A stretch of 64,000 bases of DNA from Prorocentrum cordatum (Eukaryota; Sar; Dinophyceae; Prorocentrales; Prorocentraceae). Below, piece by piece: positions 53,300-64,000 of this stretch (position 1 is the stretch's first letter; each line of letters begins with the position of its first letter). The stretch is from assembly GCA_963575745.1 (NCBI GenBank), contig CAUYUJ010016059.1, forward strand, positions 260,001 through 324,000. The letters run 5' to 3'. A program made the position numbers and the translations under genes. The notes beneath the pieces were generated by a model, which was not told the origin of the DNA, did not search any database, and saw nothing but the letters and a program-made list of their open reading frames with translations.

Positions 53300-53892
53300 G
53301 AGGGTATCGGAGCATCATATGATTAACCTGCTTTCGTGCCCCTCCCACCCCTCCAGGGAGGCCCCGCCAAAGCGAGAAGAGTATCGGAATATTATGTATC
53401 AACGATCGTGCCCCTCCCACCCCTCCAGGGAGGCCTCGCCAAAGCACAGACGGTATTGGAGTGCCAAATTGTTTATCAGGTATCGTGCCCCTCCCGCCCC
53501 GCCAGGGAGGCCCCGCACAAGCAAGGATGGGCATCGCAGCACCATATCAATCATCAATGCTCCCGCCCCTCCCACCCCTCCAGGAAGGCCCCGCCAGAGC
53601 GAGGAGGGTATCGGAACACCATGGGAATTATCCGGTGTCGTGCCCCTTCCCACCCATCCAGGAAAGCCACGCCAAAGCGAGGATAGAATCGGAGTACCGT
53701 CTTATGTATCAGCTGTCGTGCCCCTCCCACTACTCCCGGGAGGCCCCGCCCACCCCATCCAAGGAGGTCGCTCCAGAACGAGGAGGGCATCGGAGTACCG
53801 TATCAATGTATCAGCTCTCGGGGCACTCTCACCCCTCCAGGGAGGCCCCGCCAGAGCGAGGAGGGCATCGGAGTACCATACTTTATACATGA

Positions 53893-53937
<45 letters not shown>

Positions 53938-54790
53938 CTGTCGTGCCCATCCCACCCCTCCAAGGAGGCCCCGCCAGAGCGAGGAGGGCATCGGAACACC
54001 ATACTCAGTATCAGCGTTCGTGCCCCTCCCACCACTCCAGGGAGGCCGCGTCAGAGCGAGGAGGGTATGAGTAGCTTTCGTGCCCCTCCCACCCCTGCAA
54101 GGAGGCCGCGCCAGAGCGCGGAGGGAATCGGAGTAACATCTTATGTATGAGCTGTCGTGCCCCTGCCACCCCTCCAGGGAGGCCCCGCCAGAGCGAGGAG
54201 GGCATCGGAGTACCATCTTATGTATCAGCGATCGTGCCCCTCCCACTCATCCAGGAAAGCCCCGCCAGCGCGAGGGTATCGGAGTACCATCCTATGTATG
54301 AGCTGTCGTGCCCCTGCCACCCCTCCAGGGAGGCCCCGCACGAGCGAGGAGGGCATCGGAGTACCGAAATATGTATCAGCCGTCGTGCCCCTCCGACCCG
54401 CCAGGGAGGCCCCGCCAGAGCGAGGATGTTATCGGAGTGCCCTATTCTGCATCAGCTGTCGTGCATCTCCCATCCCTCCAGGCAGGCCCCGCCAGAGCGA
54501 GGAGGGCATCGGAGTACCATCTTGTTTATCAACTTTCGTGCCCCTCCAACCCCTCCAGGGAGGCCGCGCCAGAGCGAGGAGGGTAGGAGTAGCTGCCGTG
54601 CCCCTCCCACCCTTCCAGGGAGACCCCGCCAGATCGAGGAGGGCATCGGAGTACCATATTATGTATCAGCTTTCGGGGCACTCTCACCCCTCCAGGGAGG
54701 CCCCGCACGAGCGAGAAGGTTATCGGAGTACCACATTATGAATTAGCTTTCGTGCCCCTCCCACCCCTCCAAGGAGGCCCCGCCAGACCG
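53300..54790. repeat. ~76-bp satellite, about 19 units, with embedded (AT)n
   Basis: Units CGTGCCCCTCCCACCCCTCC, AGGGAGGCCCCGCCAGAGCG and AGGAGGGCATCGGAGTACCA at a modal spacing of 76 bp (range about 62-84). An AT microsatellite (53888-53935) is inserted in one unit. Frames on both strands up to 295 codons are repeat translations. Confidence 0.95.
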
Positions 54791-55320
54791 CGGCTTGTCA
54801 GGGTGCAATCCGCCCATCCTCTAAGCCCGCGATTCACTGAAACCCTGATGTGGGGAACTCGGATCGCATAATTTTCTGGGCCGTTTTTAGCTCTATGCTC
54901 TGCGAGCGGATCGGGAGGATGGGGGGGCGGCATGAACAGGAAAGCGGGAGCGAAAACGGCAGCGAAGACTAGGAGCAGCCATTGATGATGAAAAAGGAAG
55001 GAACGCTAACAACAATCAAGATCCTCAGCGACGGGCCTGACAACGCTAGAACGACTCTGTCAACACGCTAAACTAGTAGCGCTAGCCGCTAGTTTAGGGT
55101 TCCTAGCTTGTCACGAGCCCCACGTGCAAAACCAGACAACACAATGCCCATGGCGTTTTTAAGAAGCAGATCTTCCTCCTCCTCCTCCTCGCCAACCCTG
55201 GCAGGCAGACCTCAAAAGTCCCCGGAGCCCTGGCCTCCCCGAGATGTGGACGCTGATGGGCCACAGCGACATGCCTTCTCTGCTGCGACCCGGCAAGGGG
55301 AGCGGGCGGCCTGACGGGGA
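54791..55320. other. no gene seen
   Basis: No motif or repeat of note; CTAGTAGCGCTAGCCGCTAG near 55072 is an imperfect palindrome. Confidence 0.45.
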
Positions 55321-55610
55321 GGAGGGGGAGCATGAGGATGAGGATGAGGAGGAGGAGGAGGAGGAGGACGAGAAGGGAGAGAGGGAGGGAGGGAGGGAGG
55401 GAGGGAGGGAGGGAGGGAGGGAGGGAGGATGAGAGGACGAGGAAAAGGGAGGGAGGAGGGTGGGGAGGAATATTACGGACGAGGGTGACTGGGGGAGAAG
55501 GAGGATGAGGAGGATGAGGATGAGGAGGATGGAGGAGAAGGGGGGAGGAGGGGAGGAGGTGGACGGGGTACTTAGGTGGTGAAAAGAGGAGGAGGAGGAG
55601 GTGGAGGAGG
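55321..55610. repeat. (GGA)n/(GGGA)n polypurine tract
   Basis: GAGGAGGAG at 55345-55365, (GGGA)n at 55384-55428, and looser G/A-rich sequence to 55610. Confidence 0.85.
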
Positions 55611-56295
55611 GAGGGAAGGACGGACAAGGATGGATGAGGATGAATCTCCATTGATCAATTTTGTTCTCTTCAACCGCTTCGCATCCTCCTCGCCTTCCTC
55701 TTCCCTCTCATCCTCCCCCCGTGCTTCATGTTCCCCCCTTCCTGCTCCTGTTCCCCCCTTCCTGCTCCTTATTCTTCTCCTGCTCCCCGTTCCTGTTCGT
55801 TACGCCGCCCCGGCGTAGATCTGCAAATATCGTGGCGTCTTGCCCCGCTCGTGCTCAAACTGCACCTCCTGTGCCTGCTGTTCCGTCCGCTCTTCCTGCT
55901 CATCCGCCCACTACGATCCCCACTACGAGCGGCAACGCTTTATTCAACAACAGCACGGGACCGAGCAGATGCGGGCCCTTGGGATAGACGTTACGGGTCG
56001 TCTCGAACGGTGGTTAGAATTTTGGGCCCCAACATATCCATGGAGGCAGCCACCCTGACTCGGCGCTGGGGATCCTTCACTGGACCTTCCTGAGGCAAAA
56101 CTGCAACCAACTTGCGGGAATAGACCACACATCGATGCAGGTCGACGTCATCCTATGTAGTCATAAACGAACGGAGATAAACCCAGAGGTACCCGTCGAG
56201 GTACATCTGGAGAGCTCGTGGGAGGTCCGGAAGGGGCCGAGGCAAAGCAGAAGTCGTCAAACCCGCAGCGAAGGCCCCTGGATGAGGCTGCCGCG
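55611..56295. other. no supported gene; one possible small frame
   Basis: Pyrimidine-rich to 55800. A plus frame at 55840-56058 (HYDPHYERQRFIQQQHGTEQ, RLERWLEFWAPTYPWRQPP) looks coding-like but is short and unrecognised. Confidence 0.3.
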
Positions 56296-56940
56296 CAACT
56301 TCCTGTCTCTCTCTCTCTCTCTCTCTCCTTCCCTCTCTGTCTCTAGTATTGTTTGTGTTATCCCTCTCCCTCTCTCTCCTTCCGTCTCGCCCTCTCTCTC
56401 TCTCGTGTTTGCTTCTCTCTCTATACATATATATATATATACATAGATCCTCCCGCCTTTCTTGTCAACCAATCGGTCGCAACGGAACATCCCGACAACA
56501 TACATAGGCGCTTGGGCGCGGCACTTCACCTCATCCGGCTGATGCCGCCCACTGCCGTTTCAGGCGCAAGGAGCGCGCTTAGGCCCCCAGGTCTTGCCCA
56601 GGAAACCTTTGCACGGCGATCCGCGTCCGCGGCTCCAGAAACACATTGAGCAGTATCATTGCTCTCTCATCCTAACTACATGTTCTCTTGTGGTACGGCT
56701 GTGCCAGCTGCTTTCGCACGCGACGGGAGCCAGCGGTCCACCCCGCTGATCTCCAGTCGTAACCTCCTCGGCTTCGTCAGTTGGGCTGCAGACTCTAGCA
56801 CTGCATGTCCCAAGGAATTGTTCTGGTGGTGGCGGTTGTTGTTCCCCTCTCTCTCTCCCTCTCTCTCTCTCTCTCTCCCTCGTGCTCTCTCTCTCTCTCT
56901 CTCTCTATGTATGTATATCTATATATAAAATACAGATACT
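56296..56940. repeat. (TC)n and (AT)n microsatellites with intervening unique sequence
   Basis: (TC)n at about 56303-56330, 56360-56425 and 56850-56908; (AT)n at 56424-56444. The unique part between 56450 and 56840 shows no gene. Confidence 0.75.
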
Positions 56941-57335
56941 GGATGCCAAAGGTATGTATGATGTATCCGACCGCAGGCGACATCTGCGAACAACCCAGGA
57001 ACGTCCATGCAACGGGGCGAACTCTGGGACTTAGTCGCAGTGGCAACTGTGGATCATCCCAAACGGATGCAACAACAAACCAAACGAAATCGACCGCGGG
57101 GGGGGCAGGGAGAGCCAGAGCAGCGGGCAATGGATGGCGCTCGGAAGGGCCAGTGTGGCCTCCAGACGTCAGGCCGTTCGTGCTTACTGGTCTTGAACCT
57201 TGGATGCCAGGCGATGGATGCCAAACGTATTGATGAGATATCTGGCCGCAAACAACATCTGCCAACACCCCAGGGCCGCCCGGCCATCGGGCGAGCTCTG
57301 GGACCCAGGCACGATGGCAACTTAGGAGCACCCCG
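56941..57335 (-). repeat. direct repeat pair at the 3' side of retroelement 2
   Basis: GGATGCCAAA(G/C)GTAT..ACATCTGC..CGGGCGA(A/G)CTCTGGGAC..GCACCCC-type sequence occurs at 56941-57060 and 57213-57335, about 70% alike. The position beyond the methyltransferase remnant matches the paired A repeats of element 1. A B repeat between or upstream could not be confirmed. Confidence 0.55.
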
Positions 57336-57731
57336 GAACCCGCAGAACAGACTGCTCCGATAGGCGGAACACGCCAACATAAAGCAGGAACAACTGCAAC
57401 GGAAACTATGCCCGGGACCGAAAGTCCACAAGAGCCCGAATCGAACCAGGCCCGAAAAGATGTCCCAGAGACGTTTGTGACTCCACCGCGTAGAAGCACC
57501 GACCAGGAGGCGAGCGACCGAGCGGGCGCGACAGGGAGGATAGGCCGCGGCACTGGCAGTCCAAGTCGCACTGCCGGGCGCCTTGCCGGAGCGCACCGCG
57601 CGCGGTAGTCCTGTCCGGCTGCGCGCACCTCCTCGGGCCCTGCACTTCTTGCAGAGGGGTGAAATTAAGAAGGGGGGGGCGTGAGGTGATAGGGAGTCGC
57701 CCGTGAAATTGAGCAAGCTGACTGCCGGACG

Positions 57732-58152
57732 AGGCATGCCACTGTTCCATGCGGGGCGCCGCCCGCGTCGGGGGACTAGCTGGAGTCTCTATCATGACTG
57801 GGGCATCGCATTTGACGCGCAGGGAAACAATGCGATAGCTGAACTTGAAACTAGCATCCCCTACGGCGAGCCTCGCTCGCTCCATGTTTGAAAGCTCATA
57901 TTGGGGCGCCCCCGCGGACTGCGGGAGAATCCGGATAGCGCGACGAGGGGCCCTGCTCCAAGACGCGCAGGACGTTCCCAAGAAAGCACCCGGAACGCAC
58001 CCTCGGGAAATCCACCCCGGGACAGGCCTCCTCAACGCGGGATTGAGGTAACCTTCGCCCGCGCAGTCTGCCAAGTCCAGGTCCAAGGCGGGACTGCCCA
58101 GGGCCAAGATAGCCTGGATAAAAGAGCCCAGGCCCCCCAAACTACCCAACAA
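57732..58152 (-). pseudogene. DNA cytosine methyltransferase-like remnant
   Basis: About 140 residues keep the motif spacing of the family: motif I region LGSLGGLGSFIQA, LDLDLADC (motif II position), motif IV FLGTSCASWSRA and motif VI VMIETPASPP. In element 1 motifs I and VI are about 125 residues apart; here about 120. The Pro of the Pro-Cys pair reads Ser and the ENP reads ETP, so it should be inactive. Motif VIII is not found in frame. Confidence 0.55.
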
Positions 58153-58439
58153 TAACTAAGAGTGCCTTCGAGCGCGCGATCCTCCCCTCCAGGCCAGAGA
58201 GTATCTAGACTGGGGATGGGGGCGCGTCTCAGAAGGCGACGGAGAGGCAGTCGGAGGGGGCCGCCGCGGCGCCTGGGTCTGGGCGAACGCCAGCGGAGCC
58301 TGCGCGTCGCGAGGCGCGCGCCCTCGAGCGAGTCCAACACCAGGTGGCCGAGCCCGGCCTCGGCCAACCCCCCCGAAAAAAAACGCCGAAACGAAGCTCC
58401 GCAACACCAGGTACCCGAAGCGCAACGCATCTCCGTGAG

Positions 58440-59392
58440 CGGCGCTCAACTCGGCGAGCAACTTCGTCTCCATGCCGCTGTTTCTCTTGAGACTCTCGGT
58501 CGAAGTCCAGCGACCCTTGAGCTGCGCCCGCAGAGCCCCGCGGCGCCAGGGCCTGGTCGCCCAGGGCCCCTTCGCGGCGCAGGCAGCGTGGGTGCTCCGA
58601 GACCTGGGGGGGCCCAACAACGCCAGGCACTGGGCGCATCCCAGCCGCGTGGCCGCGCCCGCGAGCGGCCGCGCAGGGGGGCCCCCAGCGCTGTTGTCGA
58701 CTTCGCGCGCGCATCGGCAAGCCCCAGCCAGAGGCCCCGTCTTTCCCGGACGCAGCCCAGCCACCTCACGGAACAAAGGACCCCAACGGCGGTGCTTGAA
58801 ACCCGCGGCAGGCGACAGAGGCGCCAAGTTCTGGCCCTTCAACTTGAACGCCTCCCCTGGGCGGGCGAGCGCCGCGACAATCATCGTCGCCCAGACTGCC
58901 ATCGCTGGCGCGCCTGCCTCGGCCAGCCACGCTCAGCTGGCCAAAACCAAAGCCTTGGGGAGTGGCAAGTGGGCCCCCGCAAGGACCCTCCTCTTCCAGG
59001 CGATCGATGACCGCGTCGCCCTCGGCCACGGGGTCTTCCGAGACCCCCGCGCCGCAGACAAGGGTGGAAACGGGCCGGGCCGGCGAGCAGCTGCGAGCCC
59101 TGGTCGGGGATGACCATCCCTCCATGAACCGCGCGTTGGGGTACTGGCGGAGAACATCGCCCATCTCGCGCGTGGTGGGCCAGTTGAGCTGGTGGGTAAC
59201 GCAAAACTCCAAGAACGCGGACGCCGCCTCCTGGCCGGGCAGCTCCGTCGAGTGTCGAATCGCGATCTGCTCCAGCGTCGACAGGCCACTGACGCCACGC
59301 CGCCCCGCGGCCGGCCGCATCGCGCGCTCGGCCCGCGGCTCCCTCGACGCGAGGGCGCGGGGCCGGGCCCGCGCCAGCTGCCTCTTCGCCAT
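58440..59392 (-). pseudogene. tyrosine recombinase of element 2, degraded
   Basis: N-terminal SAM-like core in the frame of 59392: STLEQIAIRHSTELPGQEAA, AFLEFCVTHQLNWPTTREMG, then VLRQYPNARFMEG. The catalytic domain, in the frame of 58902, opens with MTIVAALARPGE-like sequence (MIVAALARPGEAFKLKGQNL), i.e. the box I Arg, and RPGKTG. Near residues 128-150 comes LKGRWTSTESLKRNSGMETK, matching the RGRW..S..RRYEK box with Asn at the Tyr position. The His-x-x-Arg box is not recognisable. At least one frame change joins the parts. Confidence 0.6.
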
Positions 59393-59494
59393 CCCGCCAG
59401 AGTATCAGAAGCATGCAACACTTCGATGACCATCGCATCATCTCGCTCAGATGGACACATTAGACACGCAGGAACGTCTGCGAACAAACGAACA

Positions 59495-59755
59495 TCAACG
59501 CCCCACGAATCCGTCGAGATCCCAGGGGCCCTCTGCCTGCGTCATCGACGACCGACCTTCCCAGAAATCATTCGATCTGGCCTTCTCGGCCCCGTCCGCG
59601 CGATGCCTCGCGCGTAGGCTGACGCGGTCGCTGACCTCATCCAAGGTGGCAGAGCGACGACAAATGCGCAGCCCGAACCCCGACGGATCCGAGACGCAGA
59701 CCTCGGTGTGCCACGACGCGCAGAGGTCTGTCGCCAGCAGTGCCAGGCTAGCCAC
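59495..59755 (-). pseudogene. RNase H-like fragment of element 2
   Basis: DLCASWHTEVCVSDPSGFGL followed by RICRRSATLDEVSDRV fits the first strand and the catalytic Asp segment (usual form TASDASEFGFGV) of RNase H-like domains in this element group. The rest of the domain is lost or in other frames. Confidence 0.45.
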
Positions 59756-59823
59756 TGGCCCGCGAAACTCAACGGGAACCTGGGGCCAGAAGGGGGGGGG
59801 GGGGGGCGCAAATTTCTAGTGGA

Positions 59824-60906
59824 TCACATACGCGCGTAACATCTGCTCAACATGGCGAGAGTCGCGCAGCGAACCGTGGAGGCCCACGCCGCGCACCCCA
59901 CCAATGTGCGCAGGAGGTGGCCGCCAGCCGAATTGCAAGCGAGAGCGCTATCGATAACGAAGCGGAGACGCCAGATGTTGCCAGCAGCCATCTCCCCTTG
60001 ACCAGAGAGCCCCGAGACGGGGGCGCCATCGGAAACTACGACAATTTCGTGCACGACCAGACCAACCGAGCTGAACCAGCTCCCAACGCGGCCCAGGGCG
60101 GCCCGCGCAGTGCCCTTTGTCTTGCCGAGCGCGCGATAATCGTCAACGCGGCCAGCGGCGGCGGCGGCGTCGTCCAGATTTTCCAGGAGACCCCAGGCAC
60201 GGCGACAGAGATGAGGCGGGGGGCCCGGGAACCAGCGTGTAAAAAAGCATGCCGCAGCACGGCCTGACAGATATCTGATGCCCACCCAAACCCTGCGCGC
60301 GTGGCGGCGACACAGGAAAAGAGGGAATGGCCAGGATCGATTGGAACGACGGGGACCCTGACAGAGGGCAGCAGGCCCGAATCGATAGGAGGGGGCAAGC
60401 GCCGACCCGCCAGATCAGCAGGCACTCGCACGCGATAAATAGCGCGCTGTACATCGCCTGATGCGACGAGGCAGGGGCCGCCCTGAGATGAAAGGGCGAA
60501 GCGGGCGGAGGTGCAGGGAGGCAAGTGCAGAAAGGGCGGCAAGAAGTAACCAGTAGAGACACAAGTGTCACTAATAAGCTTCAACTGCCCGCTCTCTTTG
60601 GCCGCGCAGAAAGCGCCCCAAAAATCTCCCCCCGCCCTTTGTAGGCCGAGGCGCGAGCGTGCCACGGCGAGCCAGAGAACCGAACAAATCAGCGTAAATT
60701 GACAGGCGACGACACAGAAGAGGGTCGAGATGCGCGCCTCTGGGACAAGGCTCTGGCACCGGCGCCCGGGCCTTCCCCGGTGGCCCGGGCTCGCGCGACC
60801 GCCAGCCCGCGCCGCGGCTGGGCGGCCAGAGAGAGTAGCTGATCAAGGCCAACAGGGGCCGCGCACATGACCAGGTCGCGCGAGCGAGCGAAGCCAGAAT
60901 CCCCAT
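59824..60906 (-). pseudogene. reverse transcriptase of element 2, degraded
   Basis: In sense order: HLDPLLCRRLSIYADLFGSL and ARRGTLAPRP (start of the fingers, frame of 60906); then, in the frame of 60665, FCAAKESGQLKLISDTCVST, VASGDVQRAIYRVRVPADL (catalytic Asp present) and AGFGWASDICQAVLRHAFLH (the LPMGWSWALHLCQ helix). In the frame of 60285 follow VHEIVVVSDGAPVSGLSG at the place of the YVDN box and the thumb segment WRLRFVIDSALACNSAGGHL. The YxDD box itself is destroyed. Three frames in about 1.1 kb show long decay. Confidence 0.6.
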
Positions 60907-63604
60907 GCGAAGTATTGTTGCTCAGGAGCTCGCCATGGGCTCCCAGGGCAAAACCCGCCTCGCTGAGGATGAGCAGGAATGCGCCGGCAATCTTCCGCCA
61001 CATCAGGCGCTGGCGGGGATTTCCCCCGGCCGCTCCCCGAGCAACAGGACAGGTTGCCTCCGCGGCATGGGCGCGTGAAAAGACTGGAGGCGTTCGGCCC
61101 GAGGGCCAGCAAGACGTGGCCGAGCGGGAATCCCATCGCCCACGCTCCGCGTGAAGGCACCCAGCAACGGTGCGGCATGTCTGCGTGCGCCACGACCGCT
61201 ACTGTTCAGCGTCGCCGAGCTTAGCGATCTCGGCCGAGCCTTCGAGCGGCCTCTGGCCTCCTCTGATGCGCTGTGACATCGCCTGTTCCGCGCCCGCGAC
61301 GTCGCGGACCGTCCAGGGGGCCGCCTAACTGGCCAGAGCGCCAGGCCAGAGTGCGAGCTCTTACAGGCGATCCCGCCCAGGCAGCCAGGCAGCCGACAAA
61401 TATCCACATCCATTACTGCGACAAGAAAATCCCGCGGGCGGCGACGGCCCGCGACCCCCCCCCTCCGCCGGCGTCCGCAACGCCGAATGTGCATATCCAA
61501 ACCCCGGTCTGAACCTTCGAGCGGGTGGCTCGGGAGCTGCGACCATGGGCCTCAACGCAGAACGCGAGCACATTGGACTGAATACATGTGATGTAGAATG
61601 TGCCGTCGGTACCAGTTGCGTCACCAGATTATTGCTCTCGCTTCCCATGCGACAACGTCGGCCTGACATGCTTCCACGGTGCGCTCACAGCTGAAGGCGA
61701 TTGCGTACAACCGCTGTTTTGATGCGCGCATGGAAGCTCATGTTCAGCGTTGGGTCCGATCATCGGTGGACAGCAGATGGATGCAGTTTCGGATAAGCCG
61801 ATGCGCTGAGGCCACTGGCCTCTGACTTGACAACTTGAACCGCGCCATTCGCCCGCGCGACGAAGCGCAGCAGGCGGCAGCAGCGGCGAGAGACCACTGG
61901 GCAACACTGATTCGCGACGCCAGAACGGAGGTCAAGCAGGGGAAACGGGAAGATGCCCCTCTGCCGTCCATCGTGAGAAAATGCGCCACTAAAGCTGCCG
62001 AGGCCCCTGCGCCCAACTCCAGAGCCCAAGGGGAAGTCGCTGCTCGCCCACGGGCCCTGAACCTTGATGGCCCTTCCGCTTCGGGGTTTTCTTGTTCGAG
62101 GCTCTGGCGCCCCTCGGCAGGAGCGTCCTTGACGTATTTGACCAATGACGGATAGACGCGCGCGTTGCCGCGCGCCGCGCTGGTCGCCGCGTGCAAGCGA
62201 ATGTCTGCGACGCCCCCGCCGCCGCCGCTGAGTCGGTCTCGGCGTCGTTCCTCCTGCGCCTGGATCGCGCGGCCGAACGACTCAGCGCCGGCCAAGCTGG
62301 CGACCGCCCGCCGGTCGTGGACCACCATCTGCCCCGGCGTGCGGCGCGCGCCCGTGCTCGTCAGCGCCGTCGTCGGCCGTCGGCGGGCCGACCTCCAAGC
62401 GAAAGCCCCTGCACCATCCCAATCAGGGCGCTTGCCGCGCCGGCTGGCGCGACGCCGCCATGCGCCGCGGGGGCCGCCGCGAGGAAGGGCGCCTCCGCGC
62501 GCCGCCGACGCGCGGGCGGCCGAGGCCGCGCCGCCTCCGAGCGGCGCAAGAGCAGCCGCGCCGGCCGCGCCGGAACCGCCGACGGCAGCCCCGGGAGCCG
62601 CGGTGGCCAAGAAGCCGCCGCCGCCAGCTGCGCCAGCGCCTGAGCCAGGCGGGGCGGCGGCCCGCGCGCTTGGCGCGCCGGCGAAGCCCGACCCCCCGCC
62701 TACGCGTACACGACGAAATCTGCCAGCGGAGGAACTCCGAGGCGGACGGCGGCGAGGTCGCGGCGGACGTCGCCGCCAGCGCCCAACTCTTCCTCGCGTT
62801 GATCAACCTACGGCCCCGCGTTATCGGAAGAATCAACATGGCCCGCTCTCCCCAGATGCGAGGCCCACCCGCTCGATGGCCAATCCGGATCACGCCGCCT
62901 ACGCGCAAGCCCGAGGCCGACAACGGGTTCGCCATGATGGCAGATCAGCGCGAGGAAGGGCGCCACGGAAACGAACGGCCTGCCGCTTCGCGATCTGCTC
63001 CAGGTTGGCAGCTGGAGCTGCTGAGGGCGGGGGCTGGGGGCGCGGCTGGACGGCTGCCTGCCTGGGCGAGCGAACGGCCGATCGCGACGCTGAGGCGCGC
63101 GCGCAGCACCGCAGTGGCCCACCGAAGCCCGAGGTGCACTCATCGCAGAACATCTCCGCGGGCGCCTCGCCGCGACTGCAGACCAGCTGGGGCCAGCGGA
63201 GGCAGTCAGGACAGGGCGGAGGCGGCCTCGGACCCCCCTGGGCTACAGCTGCGGTGGCGAGCACCCTGGGGTACTCTTCAGCAGCATGGGGCACGAGAGC
63301 GCGCATGGACGCGCGCGCGGGGATGGTTTCCGCCCTATTCGGGAGCTTGGGCCGCGAGCGATGGATCGCGCGCCGAAAGGGGCAAGCGCGGCATCCGGAC
63401 GTCGCGCCCCCCGCGCTTGCCGACCCTGGATCTCGGCGCACACGCGAACGCACGTGCGTAGCACCCCGCAGATGCGAACAAGAGTGACGGGGCGGTGGGG
63501 ACGTCGGCAGTCTGCGAGACTCTGGAGAAGCCTGCCGCAGGCGCCAAAGTTTCACACATTGCACAACGAGGCCGCCGCAGGCGCCGATTTTTCTTCAGGC
63601 CAAC
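60907..63604. other. possible 5' (gag-like) part of element 2; no clear gene
   Basis: On the minus strand, fragments such as CPDCLRWPQLVC and MFCDECTSGFG near 63180-63130 and VYPSLVKYVKDAPAEGRQSL near 62150 could be gag debris. Plus-strand frames of 440 and 333 codons (62165-63487, 62460-63461) overlap them and are Ala/Arg/Pro-rich shadows of a GC-rich region. No start, end or domain can be defined. Confidence 0.3.
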
Positions 63605-63915
63605 GTGGATCGATCGCGGGTGGGTCGCGGGCGGGTCGCGGGTGGGTCGCGGGTGGGTCGCGGAGTGGGTCGGGGGTGGGTCGCAAATGGGTCGCGGGTG
63701 GGTCGCGGGTGGGTCGTGGGTGGGTCGTGGGGTGGGTCGCGGGTGGGTCGCGGGGCGGGTCGCGGGTGGGTCGTTGGCGGGTCGCGGGGTGGGTCGCGGG
63801 GTGGGTCACGGGGTGGGTCGCGGGTGGGTCGCGGGGTGGGTCGCGGGTGGGTCGCGGGTTGGGTTGCGGGCGGGTCGCGGGGCGGGTCGCGGGGCGGGTC
63901 GCGGGTGGGCGGCGG
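63605..63915. repeat. GGGTCGCGGGT minisatellite
   Basis: About 30 units of 9-11 bp, GGGTCGCGGGT/GGGTCGCGGGGT, all in one orientation; the regular GGG runs could form G-quadruplexes. A (CAA) run with ACAACAACAACAGCAGCAAC follows to about 63975. Confidence 0.95.
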
Positions 63916-64000
63916 GGGGGGGGGCGACGACAACAAACAACGACAACAACAACAGCAGCAACAACAACGCAACGAACATAATCCTCACCGCGGGTTCTCA

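Larger units (their letters stand above)
56941..60906 (-). mobile_element. second DIRS/Ngaro-type retroelement with methyltransferase remnant, decayed
   Basis: Sense strand minus. Order: reverse transcriptase (60906-59824), RNase H-like (59755-59495), tyrosine recombinase (59392-58440), methyltransferase-like (58152-57732), then a direct repeat pair (57335-56941). Every gene is broken by frame changes. The order is identical to the element at 26-32 kb, but the proteins are clearly diverged, so they are different families and not recent duplicates. The 5' end is not defined; gag-like sequence may extend to about 63.6 kb. Confidence 0.7.

Noticed and set aside
53187-54741. 295- and 199-codon frames in the 76-bp satellite
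   Set aside because: Repeat translation; both strands open.
62165-63487. 440-codon plus-strand frame
   Set aside because: Ala/Arg/Pro-rich, overlaps a second long frame on the same strand and several on the other, no motif; expected in stop-poor GC-rich DNA.

Overview
This window looks like nuclear DNA of a dinoflagellate. The strongest evidence is two places where the dinoflagellate trans-spliced leader (SL) is fossilised in genomic DNA: 22-base stretches at 19049-19070 and 5679-5700, both on the minus strand, each matching the consensus (core CCGTAGCCATTTTGGCTC) at 21 of 22 positions. Other support: a signal peptide followed by an FVAP motif typical of peridinin-plastid preproteins, an inferred GA-AG intron, RT/tyrosine-recombinase/DNA-methyltransferase retroelements of a type I know from dinoflagellates, very high GC, and extreme microsatellite and satellite content. 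The genus cannot be fixed from the sequence.

Layout. 0-9.6 kb: a dispersed ~80-bp repeat at both ends of a stretch of decayed minus-strand coding sequence, and an SL-tagged processed pseudogene (about 4.6-5.7 kb). 9.6-12.2 kb: a tract that looks less GC-rich, plus strand, with open frames I do not recognise. 12.2-17.4 kb: polypyrimidine tracts, minisatellites and a degenerate GGGCCTCTTGGGG-type repeat. 17.4-19.1 kb: an intact intronless gene on the minus strand with two successive SL relics in its 5' leader, i.e. a retrogene copied from mRNA at least twice. 19-26 kb: satellites of 152, ~396 and 421 bp and a GATGTCTCGAG-motif array. 26.06-31.86 kb: a nearly complete retroelement on the minus strand (gag-like, RT, RNase H-like, tyrosine recombinase, DNA cytosine methyltransferase-like) bounded by split direct repeats as in Ngaro/DIRS-type elements. 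32.3-33.4 kb: a second GATGTCTCGAG array. 33.4-44.5 kb: mainly simple repeats. 44.5-47.2 kb: a Pif1-type helicase reading frame broken by one in-frame TAG, next to a 160-bp satellite. 48-50.7 kb: GAT and GGA microsatellites and a fold-back repeat. 51.1-52.4 kb: a spliced gene with two ubiquitin-like domains around a zinc ribbon and a Lys/Ala-rich linker. 53.3-54.8 kb: a ~76-bp satellite. 56.9-60.9 kb (perhaps to 63.6): a second, more decayed retroelement with the same RT-RNase H-recombinase-methyltransferase order. 63.6-63.9 kb: a GGGTCGC minisatellite.

Genes and gene families. Only three ordinary cellular gene loci are supported: the SL-tagged retrogene, the double ubiquitin-like gene and the helicase. 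The rest is mobile DNA, its debris and satellite DNA. The two retroelements and the two SL-tagged cDNA copies fit one picture, inferred here: reverse transcription is active in this lineage and copies both its own elements and host mRNAs into the genome. The methyltransferase domain carried 3' of the recombinase in both elements is the most system-like observation.
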